Origin: Nannochloropsis oceanica
Taxonomy: Eukaryota; Sar; Eustigmatophyceae; Eustigmatales; Monodopsidaceae
Direction: 5' to 3'
DNA length: 64,000 nt
NCBI GenBank assembly: GCA_004519485.1
Contig: CP038108.1
Span: 806,001-870,000 of the forward strand
The translations under genes and the position numbers were made by a program. Below the pieces are notes generated by a model. The model made no database searches. It worked only from the letters and a program-made list of their open reading frames with translations, and was not told the origin of the DNA. Within the stretch, counting starts at the first letter, position 1; every line of letters begins with the position of its first letter. This document shows, piece by piece, positions 1-12,360 of this stretch.

Positions 1-3000
1 CGGTGTACGGCGTGGCACCAACGTGTTTCCCTGCCTCTCACACCGCATTACCAAATGAGTTATCCCTCCATCTCCTCCTCTTTCCCCTCCTCCTTCATTA
101 CTCTCACTGTCCAGGACCAAGCCAAGTTCTTTAAGACGTAGTGTCCTCAGCTCCTGCACCTGCTCTTGGTTCCAACCCGAAAATGCCACAACCATACGAG
201 GAGAAGGAGGAAGAGGAAGGGAAAGAACAACGGACATAGAACCCCCATCCCACGGCTCCTGCTGTTGCTGTTGCTCCTGCTGCTGCATGCTGCAAGGAGT
301 AAAAGAAGTAAAATGAGAGGAGGTCGAGCGATAGGTCGATTCTCCACTCTCTCGTCCTTCTCGTCCTTCTCCTCCTCCCCCTCCTCCTCTCCCTCCTCCT
401 CCTCCTCCTCCAGCTGCAGCCGCCGCCGCCTCTTGAGTAGGTGCCAACCCAAGTGCAGCAGTAATTTCAGCCAACTCTCTCCGTGCCTGGGTGTCAAGAT
501 CAAGAGCGAAGCTAAAGCTCCCCCCCCCCTCCTCACCCTGGCCCTCCCTCAATTGGTCCATCACTCCTCTGTATACCTCGAGGCTGGTCTGGATCTGCTG
601 GCGAGGTAGAGGGGTAGGGGAAGGAGGAGAAAAGAGACGAGGGGCACGTCCGTTGCAGTCGTTTTTCTTGTCTTCACCCTCCACTCGCGCGCTGCTTCTG
701 CTACTGGTAGCAGCACCCCCCGTATGGTCTGAACCGCGATCGGTAGCAGCAACAGCACCGATCTGGGGAATAGTCAATGAACACTCAACAAATGCTCCTG
801 TAGCAGCAGTAGCAAGAGGAGGATGAGATCGGGTAGGCGTCATCGTCGTTGTCATTGCTGCACCTGCAACCACTCTGTGCATGCCTCCAATCACAAACGA
901 CCCTTCCCCTCCTCCCTCCCTATATCTTTCTCCTCCTTTTCTTCCTCCTGCCCCACCAAGTTCCCAAACAGCCCGTTCAGGCGACTGGGTCTCATATCCC
1001 ATCACCCCTTCGACCTGCCTGATCTCCTGCTTCTCCCACTGCTGCTGCTCAGGCTGTTTCTGTCCCTGCTCCTCAGGGTCGGTGGGAAGTATCACGAGGC
1101 CCCCCCCCCCTCCCTCAAATCCTCCTCCTTCTTCGTCTCCTCCTTCTCCCAAGCTGAAGCCCAGCGCTCCTGGTTCTTGCGTCTCATAAACCACCTTCTT
1201 TATATGCTTCTGCTTTTGCTGTTCTTGCTGCTGCTGCTGCTGCTGCTGATCGGGTGGAGTAGACAGAATGACCAGACCTGCAGGACTGCTCTGGCTGCCG
1301 GAGACAAATGGCTGTTGTGACTCCGGGATGATTCTTCCTCCACTTCCTCCCTCCTTTCCTCTTCTTCTTCCAACATTGAGAGGGGAGGACAGGCGAGAGG
1401 AGGTCTCTGCAGAGCTCTGACTCGATGAGGAGGAAGTGGGGGAGAGAGGGGAGGGGGAGGAGCGCTGTCGAATATGTAAGCTAGAAATGGACTCGTCAGA
1501 ACGCCCTTGATGGATGGAGGGAGCGCGGGGCAAGGGGGGTGGCATAGCAGCAAGAGCAGCAACAGCATCAAGAGCAGCAGCAGAAGAAGTAGCAGTGGCA
1601 GCTGTAGTAGTAGGAGCAGGCGATGATAGGCGTGGTGGTGGTGGCATCGGCATCGATTCCTCCTCAGGGCTGCTCCAACAATGACCATGATGACGGTGGG
1701 TCTGCGATTCATCCTCTCCTTCCCTCCCTTCCTCGTCCTTGCATTCGTGCTGATAGCAGGCATCAGCTAAAAGATCCTCGGACATGTAAGATAAGGCTTG
1801 GGAAGGAAATTTGTGGGCGCTTATTAAGGGAGTAGGAGGGTAGCCATAGAGGGAGGGGAGCTGAGATTGAAGGGGGGGAGAGGGAGGAGAAAGAGAGGCA
1901 GCAGCAACAGGGTGGAAATGCTGTAACTGACGACGTCCTGCCGCTGCTGCTGCTGCTGCTGCTGCCGCTGCTGCTGCTTCCTCATGTTCATCTTTCGCAT
2001 AGGTGGACACGTCGGTAGTCTCCCTTTTCTTTGACAAGGTTGGGAGACACGGCATTGCTGGAGCGCTAGCTGCTGCAGCACCATCCCCGGGTGAGGCAGT
2101 CGCTCTTGTCTCGTCATCGTCATCGTTTTCCACCTCAATCCCTTCCTCCCTCCTCCATTTTTCACCCTTTCCCTCCTCTTCATCTTTCCCTGGAGACAGT
2201 AAAATGGGAGAGTGCGGCGTGGATCCCGACCGCTGCTGCTGCTGTTTTAGTTGCTGCCATTGAAGTTGTCGCTGTCTGAGAGGCGAGGACGAGGGTGGTG
2301 GTGGTGGTGGAGGGGGAAAAGGGCGTGAAGGGGGAGCAGCAGCATATATACAAGCAGCAGCATTGGTAGGGAGGGGCCGACCTCCTAAAGTCAACTCCTT
2401 GACCATCTCATCTTCATCGATGTGAACACACTGAACTGCTGCTCCGTGTTCCCTTCCTCCTCCTGGACCTGCTGCTACAGATCCTGTTGATGATAGCTGT
2501 AAAGGAGGAGGAGTGGGTCGAGGGTGCTTCCAGGCGCTGCTACAACCCCCTCCTCCCACTCTTTCTCCTTGTCCTCCTCCTCTTCCCCATTCTTTCCGCT
2601 TGTGATTCTGCTGTTGCTGTTGCCGATCCAGTTGCTTTTGTCGCTGATGCTGGTCCTGCTGCTGTAGCGGTAGCTGTTGGCGTGGATTTATATACTGGGT
2701 GATGCGTGTCTGAGTTGCTGCCGCCATGTCGTCGTCGGGAAAGGAGGAAGAGGCGGAGGTGGAAGCCGCAGTAGCAGCAGCAGCAGACGCTGAGAAGGAA
2801 CCTTTCGGTGTCTCTACTCCGCTATGTCTATAGATGTTGCTGCTGCTGCTGGTCTTGGCACGTCCACGACCCAACCACTGCCCTGCCTTATCAACGATCT
2901 TAGAGAAAAAGCTACCACCACCGGATGTCCCTCCTCCTCCACCACCTCCTTCTCCCCTACCTTCTTGCTTCACGCCAGGCCAAGACGACGGCCGGTGCGA

Positions 3001-3932
3001 TTTCTCGGGTGAAGTGTCCGTTAAGTCTACCAGTGGCGTACCCTCCCCTTCCCCCCCTTCCTCCCTTCCTCCCTCATGAGCGACAGCAGAACCAACTCCC
3101 ATAATAATCACCTCCTTCTCCCCCCCCTCTTGCTTCTTCTTCTCGTCGTCGCCCTCCTCTAGCACAATCTTGCCGCCTTCATTCATGCCTAACGACGAAC
3201 CTCTTGACTTCTTTTCCTCCTCGTTCTCATTGATCCCTCCGTCTCCTCCTACCTTCTTCTCTTTCTTTTCCTTCCCATTCTCCTCTTCCAACAAAGCTGG
3301 AAAAGGATCATCCTGCGTCTCATGCGTTGCTGACTCTTCCCCTAGCATCCTCCCCCGCCCTCCTTCTTTTCCTCCTTCTCCTTCTCCTAAGCCTCTACTT
3401 CTCCCAGAAGGCGAACCCGGCAACAAAACCCCGCCCCTAGCCAAAGAAGCAGAGGAAGAATGAGCTACTAGCGGAGGAGGAGGACGACGTAGCCCCTGTT
3501 CCTCTAAGGCCCGTCGTATGTCCTTGAAAGAATCCAACACACAATTCATTGCTCGGTTCGGTCTCATGTCTTTTCGATAGGCTGGTATCGCGCATTCAGG
3601 GCAGAAACTATTATCGCTCAGGTGGTCGTCGATGCAGATGCGGCAGAAGGTGTGGCTGCAAGGAACGGCGACGGGGTCTTGGAGGAAACGCTTGCTGAGG
3701 AGTGGGGGGAGGGAAACGGAGGTAGGGATGAGTACCGCGACGAATAACGAGGCCGAAGAAAAGCGTGGCCGCCACCGACTTACCACATGGGACACTGTAC
3801 GAGCTCCGCAAACTTGTCGATAAAGGCTTGTTGCCCTGCGGGGTCTAGTAGTGCCAGGCTCTCTAGAGGGAGGGGAAAAGGAGAGGGTGGGGCTGCCGCC
3901 CTCACCACGGCACCGCAGACAGCTTCGTTCAT
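1..3932 (-). CDS. BRCA1/BARD1-like RING-BRCT E3 ubiquitin ligase (3' end beyond window)
   Basis: Probable E3 ubiquitin ligase of DNA repair. Exon 1 is 3932-3784 and exon 2 is 3694 to the window edge; the 89-bp intron starts GTAAG and ends CTCAG. Splicing completes a C3HC4 RING: C47, C50, C62, H64, C67, C70, C81, C84, with CPMCKRFLQDPVAVPCSHTF at its core. The helix after the RING (around CPECAIPAYRKDMRPNR) resembles the BRCA1/BARD1 family more than generic RINGs. One frame then stays open for 1,231 codons of low-complexity Q, S, G and E sequence. At about 240-1 it enters what looks like the start of a BRCT repeat (MVVAFSGWNQEQVQELRTL, then THLVM and VPRRTP). The remaining BRCT sequence would lie off the window. 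An in-frame ATG at 4064 could lengthen the N-terminus. Whether it is BRCA1 or BARD1 cannot be settled here. Confidence 0.8.
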
Positions 3933-4226
3933 TGCCTTGCTTTGGGAGCTGTCCTTGGATCGAATCAGCCCATTCTCGCAATTGCACGTCGTAAAGGTAC
4001 CTATCAAGGAGTTGTGGGCTGGTGGGGGAATGGTGAGGAATGTTGTCGAAAGGCACGAACACAAGCTGGCGCGGCTTGGCTTGAGCGATGTGCTGCTGCT
4101 TCTCTCGCTGCCGAGCCCTCCTGCATCAGCGTCAGACCATTTGCGTGCGTTTTTTTAATCATCCTTGGCCAACTGACCATCTTGCTTTCTCTTTTTCAAC
4201 CACCACCATGAGTAGGCTAGGAAAAC

Positions 4227-6310
4227 ATGCCGGCCCCGTCACGACCGAACGCGGGGCTGCTTTCCATGCTTTTTTTGCTATTGGGCTGCTGCGTGCATGC
4301 TTTCCTCATTCCACCGCCTGCGCTGTCACCATCAACATCTTCACGATGTGGATCACTGATAAGAAACAGCAGAGGCCCGAGGGGTGTGCAGCGAGTCGGA
4401 CCTTTGGTAGCCTCGGTAATGGACCAAGGTATATGTCGGGAGTGAAAGAAATCATGTTGTCATAACATGTTCCGTGTAAAATAGAGTGTCAGGAGGGAGG
4501 GGAGGTCGAAGATGTGGCAACGCGCAGCCCGAGTGTGTGGCATAAGTGCATGTGCTTCTTTATAAGTGCGTGGATGAAGGTTTCTAGAAATTAACGACTA
4601 CCATCTAAATTCTGCATTTCTCATTCCCCTCCATCAACAAGCCATGCCAGGCCTCCCGAAGAAGACGACGCGCCCAGACTTGCCCACTACATTTTGGATC
4701 TGGAAGCGAAGCCCTGGCGAGGAGTACAAGATTCGATACCACCAAAGTGGAGAAAAGGGCCCTGCGCTTGTTTTGATTCATGGTGCGTTGGTTGTGGAAA
4801 TTGAAGGGAGAAGACGGGTGGGAGCGGGACAGAAACGGAATGATCGGAGGACTGGAAGGCAGAGGAGATGCTATTTTGGAATCAAGATGTACACAACATG
4901 CACCACATTTTATGAATCGTCATTTATTCACTCATATACCACTGTATCCTTGACAGGATTTGGCGGTAATGCCAACCATTGGGCGCAGAATGTACCTGAT
5001 CTCAACCCGCACTACCGCGTTTATGCACTGGATCTGCTAGGTAAGCATGAAGGATAAGAACGAGAGGAGAAGGAGAGAGGCAAAGAGCGTCACGTGGGAC
5101 ATGACACAGAAGATATGGACCGGAAAATGGATCGAGTCGCGTTCCACAGACGGCCGATTAATATACTCACTGAGAATTACCTAACCCTCCCTCCCTCCTT
5201 CCCTCCCTCCCTCCTTCCCTCCCTCTCTTCTGCAGGCTACGGATATAGCGACAAGCCCTCTCCCAAGGGCCGGCCCCCCACTGAGCTGTTTAATTTTGAG
5301 ACCTGGTCGGCCATGACTGAGGCATTCATCACAGATATCATCCACCCACAATCCCCGCTGGATAAACCGGAGGAGGAAGAGAAAGATGGGGTCTACTTGG
5401 TCTGCAACAGTGTCGGGGGGCTGGTCGGGCTCCAGTTGGCAGTTGACAGGCCTTCCCTAGTCCGCGGCGTCATGCTCCTCAACATTTCCCTCCGCATGCT
5501 CCACCTCAAAAAACAGCCCTGGTACCTCAAGCCCTTCGTCAAAGCCCTACAAACCACCCTACGGGAGACCAGACTGGGGCAGCTTTTCTTCGCACAAGTC
5601 GCCACCCCCGAGGGCGTGAAGAATGCTCTCTCGCAAGCCTACCACGATAAGGCTAGGGTCACCGACGAGCTGGTCGAAGCAATCCTAAAGCCAGGGTTGG
5701 AGCCCGGGGCGGTGGATGTATTTCTTGATTTTATCTCTTATTCGGGAGGTCCCCTGCCGGAAGAGCTGTTGCCGAAAGTGAATGTTCCTGTTTACATCGG
5801 CTGGGGGGAAGAGGATCCATGGTATGTTTGAAAGATTAGGAGGAAGCGAGGAGAGGGAGGAAGCGAGAGAGGGAGAGCACCTTTGGTTTTTCCAAAGACA
5901 TCATACAGGAATGATGTGAAAGGAGGCTGCGACGATATTGTTCACCTCCTCTACCTATTATATTCTTTCTTATATTTTTTGTCACAAATAGGGAGCCCAT
6001 TGCCTTGGGTCGTGCCTATGGCGAGTTCCCCTGCGTCCGCGAGTTCAGGCCCTTCCCTCTTCTTGGCCACTGCCCTATGGGTGAGTGAGAATATATGGAG
6101 GTGGCTTTATTTGGTTATTGTGTCTGTGTGGGTTATGATTTTACTCGTCCACTCACAAATCACCCTGTATTCACTTTCATACCTCCTCCTTCCCCATTCC
6201 CTCCCACACGGATGGCATACACAGACGAAGGCCCTGACATTATCGACCCCTTTATTAGAGAGATGGTTGATACACTCGAGCAGGAACGAAAGACTGCTGC
6301 ACTGAAGTGA
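4227..6310 (+). CDS. Plastid alpha/beta hydrolase, chlorophyll dephytylase (CLD1)-like
   Basis: Serine hydrolase of the alpha/beta fold, 395 aa in six exons: 4227-4428, 4642-4782, 4957-5040, 5236-5821, 5992-6080, 6225-6310. All junction phases match. Residues 1-30 form a signal peptide ending CCVHAFLIPP, a heterokont plastid presequence. The mature part closely follows plant chloroplast hydrolases of the At5g38520 type (chlorophyll dephytylase CLD1, from memory): GFGGNANHW, DLLGYGYSDKP, CNSVGG, FISYSGGPLPEELLP, GEEDPWEPI, GHCP. The likely catalytic triad is S201, D336, H364. The nucleophile elbow reads C-N-S-V-G, not G-x-S-x-G, as in its plant relatives. Expected role: removal of phytol from chlorophyll during photosystem repair; the substrate is inferred. 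Exon 1 carries the targeting sequence almost alone. Confidence 0.88.
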
Positions 6311-6840
6311 TTTAAAGATTGTGGGTGGTTTGTGATAATAAAAGGGGAGGAAAAAAAGCAAAATGCACTTTTGAATATTTGAATTTTGTATCGCGATGCA
6401 CGTGCCTTGCTATGATATTTATATATAGCCCACATCCTGTGCGTTCTTCTATCATCCTAGGTCTGTCAAATCCTAACGCATGCCGACTTTTCGTGTCGAG
6501 CTTTTTCAGTGCTCGGAAAGTCTTCGCTTTGTTGCCACACACAGTTGTCTTGTGTCTCTTTTGCCCCAGCCGATGCCGCTCAACCGTTAGAGGTGTGCTT
6601 CGGTTCCCTTGCCTCGTCCTTTGACGTCATAGCAAGGAATCCTGTTCTTGCCCAAGTCGTAGCGCACCGAGGTGCCATCCAAAGCCCACTGTCACCATAT
6701 ATATACATTTTCTCAAGTGGGATACTGATACGCACTCCTCCTATCCCTCTTGGAACCACAGGGGGCGCCCCCCTTACATACGCCGCTGAGACTTCAAGGG
6801 CAGAAGTCATTCTTCAAAGCCGGAAGTCCCTCCCAACCAA
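6311..6840. other. Intergenic, upstream of coiled-coil gene
   Basis: Moderate GC, with a catatatatac stretch near 6700 that could act as a TATA-like element. Frames here are short and overlap the start of the coiled-coil gene; no gene supported. Confidence 0.4.
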
Positions 6841-9105
6841 ATGGCCATGCCGGAGGAGCTTACCAACACAGGTAGCATGAAAGACACAGGGGCTGAGCTA
6901 AACATGCTGATGCAGCAGCTGAAAAATAATGTGTTGAAAGACAAGCATACTTTGACTGGGGCGGGCCGGTACGTGTGTGTGGGGGCATTGTGAGGGGAGG
7001 GATGAAAGGGCGGCGAAACCCCTCCTCACACAGTGCAAGCCATTGGACAATAGGTATACGATATGCGGATTTCGTCTTTTTATACGAAAGAACACCAGTA
7101 AAGGTCATGTATATGGCGAAAATCCCCCGCCTGCCTCATTTAAAGTCGAATGAACTATACCAAAGCTCACTCGCTGCCATCCTCTACTCACTAACTCCTC
7201 CCCCCTTGATTCCGCATCTGCCCTCGAATTTAAATCAGACCCGAGGAAGATCTGGCCAGGAAAATTATTCAGAAGAACGCTCTTGTGATCGGTAAGGACG
7301 AAGAGGGGGAAGACTCCGCCGACGCTGCTTACTTTTCTTCCGAGACAGGCAGTCAGATGGGGGGATATGATTCTGATTACTCCGAGGTGGACAGCAGCAT
7401 GCACTTCGACAATGGAGAGGAGGGTGAGGGAGCGGAAGTCATTGAAAAGGATCAAGTGGAGCGCTTGGTCGGGAATGGGAAAGAGGGGGAGAGCGGGATG
7501 GAGAACGAAGACGATAACATGATTTTGGACATGGATCTGGAGCACGACGAGGAGATGCTGCAAGCTATGCGCAAAGCCATCCAACAGCAAACGACGGCTG
7601 AGCCTCAAGTACGCCGGTGGACACTAGGGATCGGCACAATTGGGAAGGCGATGCAACGGCAACAGCAGCACCAGCAGCTTAACTCGATGCAAAGCTCGCG
7701 TGCGGGTGGAAGCTTGGACACTGCTGCTGCGACGGCAAAGAACATGCTTGGGGCCCCTACCCTGATAAAGCAGCTTGAGACGGTCTTGACAGACATTGAG
7801 AGCTTATCCAGTAGTGTTACTGCTTCCGCGACATCTCCGCTAAATGGGGCCCTCCCTCTGAGCCCGAAGCGGAAAGTGACGTTGTTTAGTCGGAAGACGG
7901 GAGAGAAGAAGCGCTTAATCGAAAAATACAAGGCGCATCTCCTGACGTTAGAAGGAGAGAGAAAGTCTTTGTCAGATAAGCTAAAAAAAGCATCGGCGAC
8001 AGGGGGGGTGGCCCTGGGGATGCTCAAACAAGAGTGGACGACGGCGCAGCTGGAGATCTCGCGGAAGGTGCGGGAGTTGGAGAAGGCCCAGGATTTAATG
8101 GGCCGACATGAAGCAGAGAGCACCCAGCTCCGGACCACCGTCACGAGCCTCCGTCGTCAAATCGAAGAATTGCACATGAACCGCGCAGGTCCTTCCGAGC
8201 AGCAGCAGCAGAAGGAGGGAATGTTGTCCCATGACGGATCTCCTGCTATGGTGTCGGCATCGAGCACCCCTCTAATCTGCACCCCTACCACTGGTACAAG
8301 TCAAGAGGTAATTGCTAAGGATGGGGAAAGGCTAGCAGAACTTGAAATAGAGCTAGACCTGGCCTATGGGAAGTTGGAAGCATTAAGCATGCAGCAAAAC
8401 CATACCAAGGACAGAAGCGCTGGGTTGGTAAATCGCCTGCAGGGGGAAATAAGAGAGGCTAAAGCGGCCTTGGTAGCACGGGTTAAGAAGCACACGGAGG
8501 TTAAGGAGAGATGTCGGCAGCTAGAGGAGGAATTGGGTGCATCCGTGGGACAGATCGAGGCGGTAAAGCATCAGATGGAGCTGAGGGTGGGGAAGATAGA
8601 GGAGAGATTGAAAGAGAGTATGAGGGAGGCCTTGGAGAATGAACGGACAGCAAAAAATGCCTTGTTTAAACGACAACAGGCGGAGGAGGAAATGGACCGT
8701 TTGAGAGAGCAGTACGACGTGCTTGTGGGTCAGTTTGAGGCGATTCGATCGCAGGTGGAGCTGGAGAAGATGGAGGCAAAAGGGACAGTTGCAAAGTACG
8801 AGAAGGAGCTAGAGGACGTCTACGGGAAGTTGAATGCCAAGGACGAGTATGCAGGATTATTGTGTGGGGTGAGAAAAGATATGGATTCCGAAATGACGGA
8901 CTTGTGGACCCAGATGGACCTGGCAGAGGAGAAGAGGGTGAAATTGGAGGAGGCATTTGTGACGTTGGGAAATCGGTATCGTGCGGCGTCGGCAAGACGA
9001 TTATTTAATTTCATGGTGAGACAGCATAACAATAGGTTGAGAGAGACGTTAATTATTTTGAAGAAAAATGCCAAGGCGCCACCGATGGAGGCAGATATGC
9101 CGTAG
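6841..9105 (+). CDS. Coiled-coil protein of unknown function
   Basis: 664-aa protein from two exons, 6841-6968 and 7239-9105. The donor is GTACGT, the acceptor AATCAG, and the junction makes R-P-E-E-D. The N-terminus is acidic (EEGEDSADAAYF, DSDYSEVDSS). Most of the rest, roughly residues 250-640, is heptad-rich alpha-helical coiled coil with many E, K, R, Q and L residues and no enzyme motif. The tail after the last coil is short and basic (ASARRLFNFMVRQHNNRLR). I do not recognise the family; a structural or scaffolding role would fit but is a guess. The start ATG at 6841 has another in-frame ATG two codons later. Confidence 0.75.
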
Positions 9106-9652
9106 GTGGGTAGGAGTGCAAAAAGGGAATAGTGGGGAGAGAGAATGATAAAAAACGGGGAAAAAATGCTAATATATTTATTTGGGATTGAGATCAAAGT
9201 GTAGAATTAGATATCTCCTTATGATTTGTATCAGATCTTAGAATTGAATCTTTGACATGAAGAATTAAGGGAAAATAGCAGGACACGTGTCTGGTAGAAA
9301 AGGGGAGAGTGGCCGGCGTATGCGAAGAGCAAGAGGAAAGGGGCTCGTGTGCGCTTTTGTACAAACATGATTTTACACCTTTAAAAGGAAGGCACATTTA
9401 AGCAAGAAAGAAGGAAGATACAAATGACGCCTTACATTTAATTGCAAAAGCACATACATATGTTGTTATTTTAATGTGGAGGAATAACAGATGGAGGAGG
9501 AGGGAGGAGGAGGAAAAGGAGGGAAAGTAGGCAAGTCTTAGAACAGGACCACAGGCACAGTTCCCCAGATATCATCGGATCAAAGCTTTCATCGCAAACC
9601 CAAGGTAACTTTGACTCTTTTACCCCTCCCCTCCTCTCTATTTCCCCTCCGA
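9106..9652. other. Convergent 3' intergenic
   Basis: Between two convergent stops. AT-rich at 9140-9230 and 9400-9480, as expected for 3' UTRs and polyadenylation sites. No gene or repeat seen. Confidence 0.5.
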
Positions 9653-12095
9653 CTATCCATGCACCCCCGCCCGATATCGCTGCCTCAAACTCAACCATAA
9701 CGTCTGCGACTTAAACTCCAAATCAACCAACTCTTTCACCGACGGCTGCAACAATTCTACATGTTTTGCAACTGTCTCATTCACAACATGATTCTTACTC
9801 GCCTCTCCAAACTTTCCCCCACCCAACAACGCCTCAATCGTCTTTGGTAATGTAAACTCCGGAGGGCCCATCCGTGGAATACCGTCACTACAATGCAACC
9901 TCTCCTCCACCTGCCTAAGTGAATCCGCCTCATCAAACCAAATAGTGCAGCCTCCTTCCTCCTTTACCTTTCTATTCACGCACCCCTTCCCCCGACTTGC
10001 ACACGAATGGTACCAGACCTTCTCACTGAACCCCTGCTTCGCCACGAGAGAAATAGCCAACCCTATACTATCCGCCCTCCCCACTCTTCCTACCCTGTGA
10101 ATGTAGTTCTCCACAACATCGGGCAAGGTCATGTTGATCACATAGGGTAGCCCTTGTATGTCTATCCCTCGCGCAGCCACGTCCGTGCAGATCAAGAAAC
10201 GCACGTCCCCATCTTTGAACGCCTGAAGGTTCGCCCGCCTTTCTTGCATACTGCGCATTCCTGCCAGGACACAGCAGGAGTAGACGTTTTCTTTGCCTTT
10301 TTCAGTTTTGCCCCGGAAGTGTTGGCCGCCCCCGACGCCGACCAAGAAGGTTTCAAGCAGGTCGCAGTCGAGGTTGGTGCGACAGAAGATTAGGCATTGG
10401 TCCATATTGTAGGCTTCAATTAGCTTGAGTAAAACTAGGGGCTTGAGACGTTTAATTTGTTCGGACCGTTCGTCCTCCGCGGAGGAAGAGGAGGAAGAGG
10501 AGGAAGAGGAGTGGACGTTGTCGGTAGCCACATGCACCGAGGAAGCGTCGGGGGATGAGGCAAGCAATGCCTGAAACGCCTGGGCCTCTGGATCGACTTC
10601 CACCACTACGTGATGCACCGACTCGGGTACGCTATCCTTCCCCTTCAAATCTACCCACGTCGGTCTATCACAGATCTTCTCCGCCAGCTCTGTGATCTCC
10701 GGTGAATGCAAGGTGGCCGAAAAAAAGCAGATCTGCAACCGCCGGTCCCCCACCCCTCCCTTCGGCAAACGGTGATACAAGGTCATAATATCATCCCTGT
10801 TCCCTGTCTCGAGCAATCGATCAGCCTCGTCCAGAATGAAAAAACGAACTCGATCCACATTGAGCAGACCGCGTTTGATCAGATCCATCAATTTGCCCGT
10901 CGTCCCAACAACGATATCACACCCAGCTTTAATTCCTGTCTTGGTCTCCCGTTGTTCCACCCCACCGACGACTAGCGCCACTCCCACCCCTTCCACGTGC
11001 CGAGAGTAGTCACAGATGCAGTTGTAGACTTGCTCGGCCAGATCCCGTGCAGGCTCAATGATGATGGCCAGGGGGCGGTTGCTGCCACTGCTGCTTTTCT
11101 CTACACCAGTTCCTCCGCTACCACCAACGACCTCGGCACTGCCCTTTGCAAAGACAGGGATGTGCACACTCTCGGCAGGTAGCTGGGCGACGCCTTGAAA
11201 GCCTTCCTCTTGGGGAGGGGCGTGTCTGAAAGGCCCAACCAAGGCAAGCCTCATCCGTGCCTGCTTCAGCGCCACCGCCGGAAACCACGCCTCTTGCCCT
11301 TTCAACTCCCCTTCCAACACAAACGCATCCCCCAGATACTTCCCGTTCTTACTGAAACCCAGCACGCCCTTCTCCAAGTCTAAAAAACAACCAATCACAT
11401 CCCCTTGTCCAAAGCTTTCTCCGTACGGATCAAACTTTCCTCCCTGGCTCTTCATCCCCGTCCCTCCAAACCCCAAGCCATATTTGTCGGTGCCCAGTAT
11501 GTAATTCGCTGCCGTCGTCGACCATCCCACCCTCCCCAAGCCCTGATCTAGCAGCGTTGCTTCGTAATAAGCCTTGCCCTTGCTTACCCCCAAGGTAGCC
11601 CGTCCGCCCACCCACCGTGGAGCCCCCGCGAAGGCAATGCCGCCATCCGCTCCCTCGATTCCCAGCATCCCATCCCTATCCACCCCGCTCAACCGCCAAT
11701 CCGTCGCGCTTTTGGCTCTCCCTGCCACAGCTCCACCTGCAGGCCCGTCCTTACCTTCAGCTTCCCTGCGTTTGGTCTCCATGACGAGCTGCAGCACTGG
11801 TAGCGAGAAGGCGGCTGTCTTCCCGCTCCCCGTCTCGGCCGCAGCCATCACATCCCCCCCGCCCAAAATCAAGGGGATGGCCTCATCCTGCACGTCCGTA
11901 GGCAGCAGCCAATTTAAGTCACCCTCCACCGCCTGGGTTGAATTTCGTTTGAGTCAGTTGATGGATGGGTTTATGCTCGTCAACCTCATCCTGCCTGTCT
12001 GCGGGTTAGGGAGGCTAGGAATGGAGGGGAGAAGGACAAATGCGTACCTGAATAAGCTCTTCACCAAGACCCAGGGACTCAAAGCCACCCGCCAT
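9653..12095 (-). CDS. DDX1: ATP-dependent RNA helicase DDX1 (DEAD box with SPRY insert)
   Basis: DEAD-box RNA helicase, 775 aa. Exon 1 is 12095-12048 (MAGGFESLGLGEELIQ) and exon 2 is 11932-9653; the intron starts GTACGC and ends CCCAG. The diagnostic feature of DDX1 is a SPRY domain (about residues 110-270, with YYEATLLDQGLGRVGWST and GTDKYGLGFGGTGMKS) inserted between motif I and motif Ia. Helicase motifs seen: LLPTDVQ (Q motif), AETGSGKT (residues 48-55), EPARDLAEQ, LDEADRL, FFSATLHS, LIFCRTN, TDVAARGIDI, HRVGRVGRAD. The family acts in tRNA ligation complexes, R-loop and DNA-break handling, and RNA transport. The start lies head to head with the SNF2 gene, about 265 bp away, so the two may share a promoter region. 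Confidence 0.95.
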
Positions 12096-12360
12096 TTTTT
12101 CCTGCCAGTGTAGAGTTGGTGAAAGTAGTTGCGGTAGAGGTTGGGGCGCGCTTGTGTCGAGAAATATGATGATTTTGAGCAACAGCAAAATGGCGGACGG
12201 CGCGGGTTGGGAGGTTCATAGACTATGGTCCTCATAAGGCGGACATGCCGCGTTGATAATTTCTCACACGGCACTTATATGCCTCCACGCGCACAACACA
12301 TTACACAGGCAACGAGAGAGTCGACCAAGACAAGGGAGTCCAAGTTCAAGCCCGTCAAGC
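12096..12360. promoter_or_regulatory. Divergent promoter, DDX1 and SNF2 helicase
   Basis: 265 bp separates two head-to-head start codons. No recognised motif, but both promoters must lie here or overlap the genes. The SNF2 frame is open from 12253, so the gap could be shorter. Confidence 0.5.

Noticed and set aside
1200-1763. Minus strand frame of 187 codons
   Set aside because: It is in a different frame from the BRCA1-like protein, which runs unbroken across the same bases.
166-3463. Several + strand frames in the first 3.5 kb
   Set aside because: The minus strand carries one continuous frame through all of this with a RING at the start and a BRCT-like end; the + frames are its shadow.
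6509-6880. 123-codon + strand frame before the coiled-coil gene
   Set aside because: It overlaps the coiled-coil start in another frame, lacks a family match and has a weak context.
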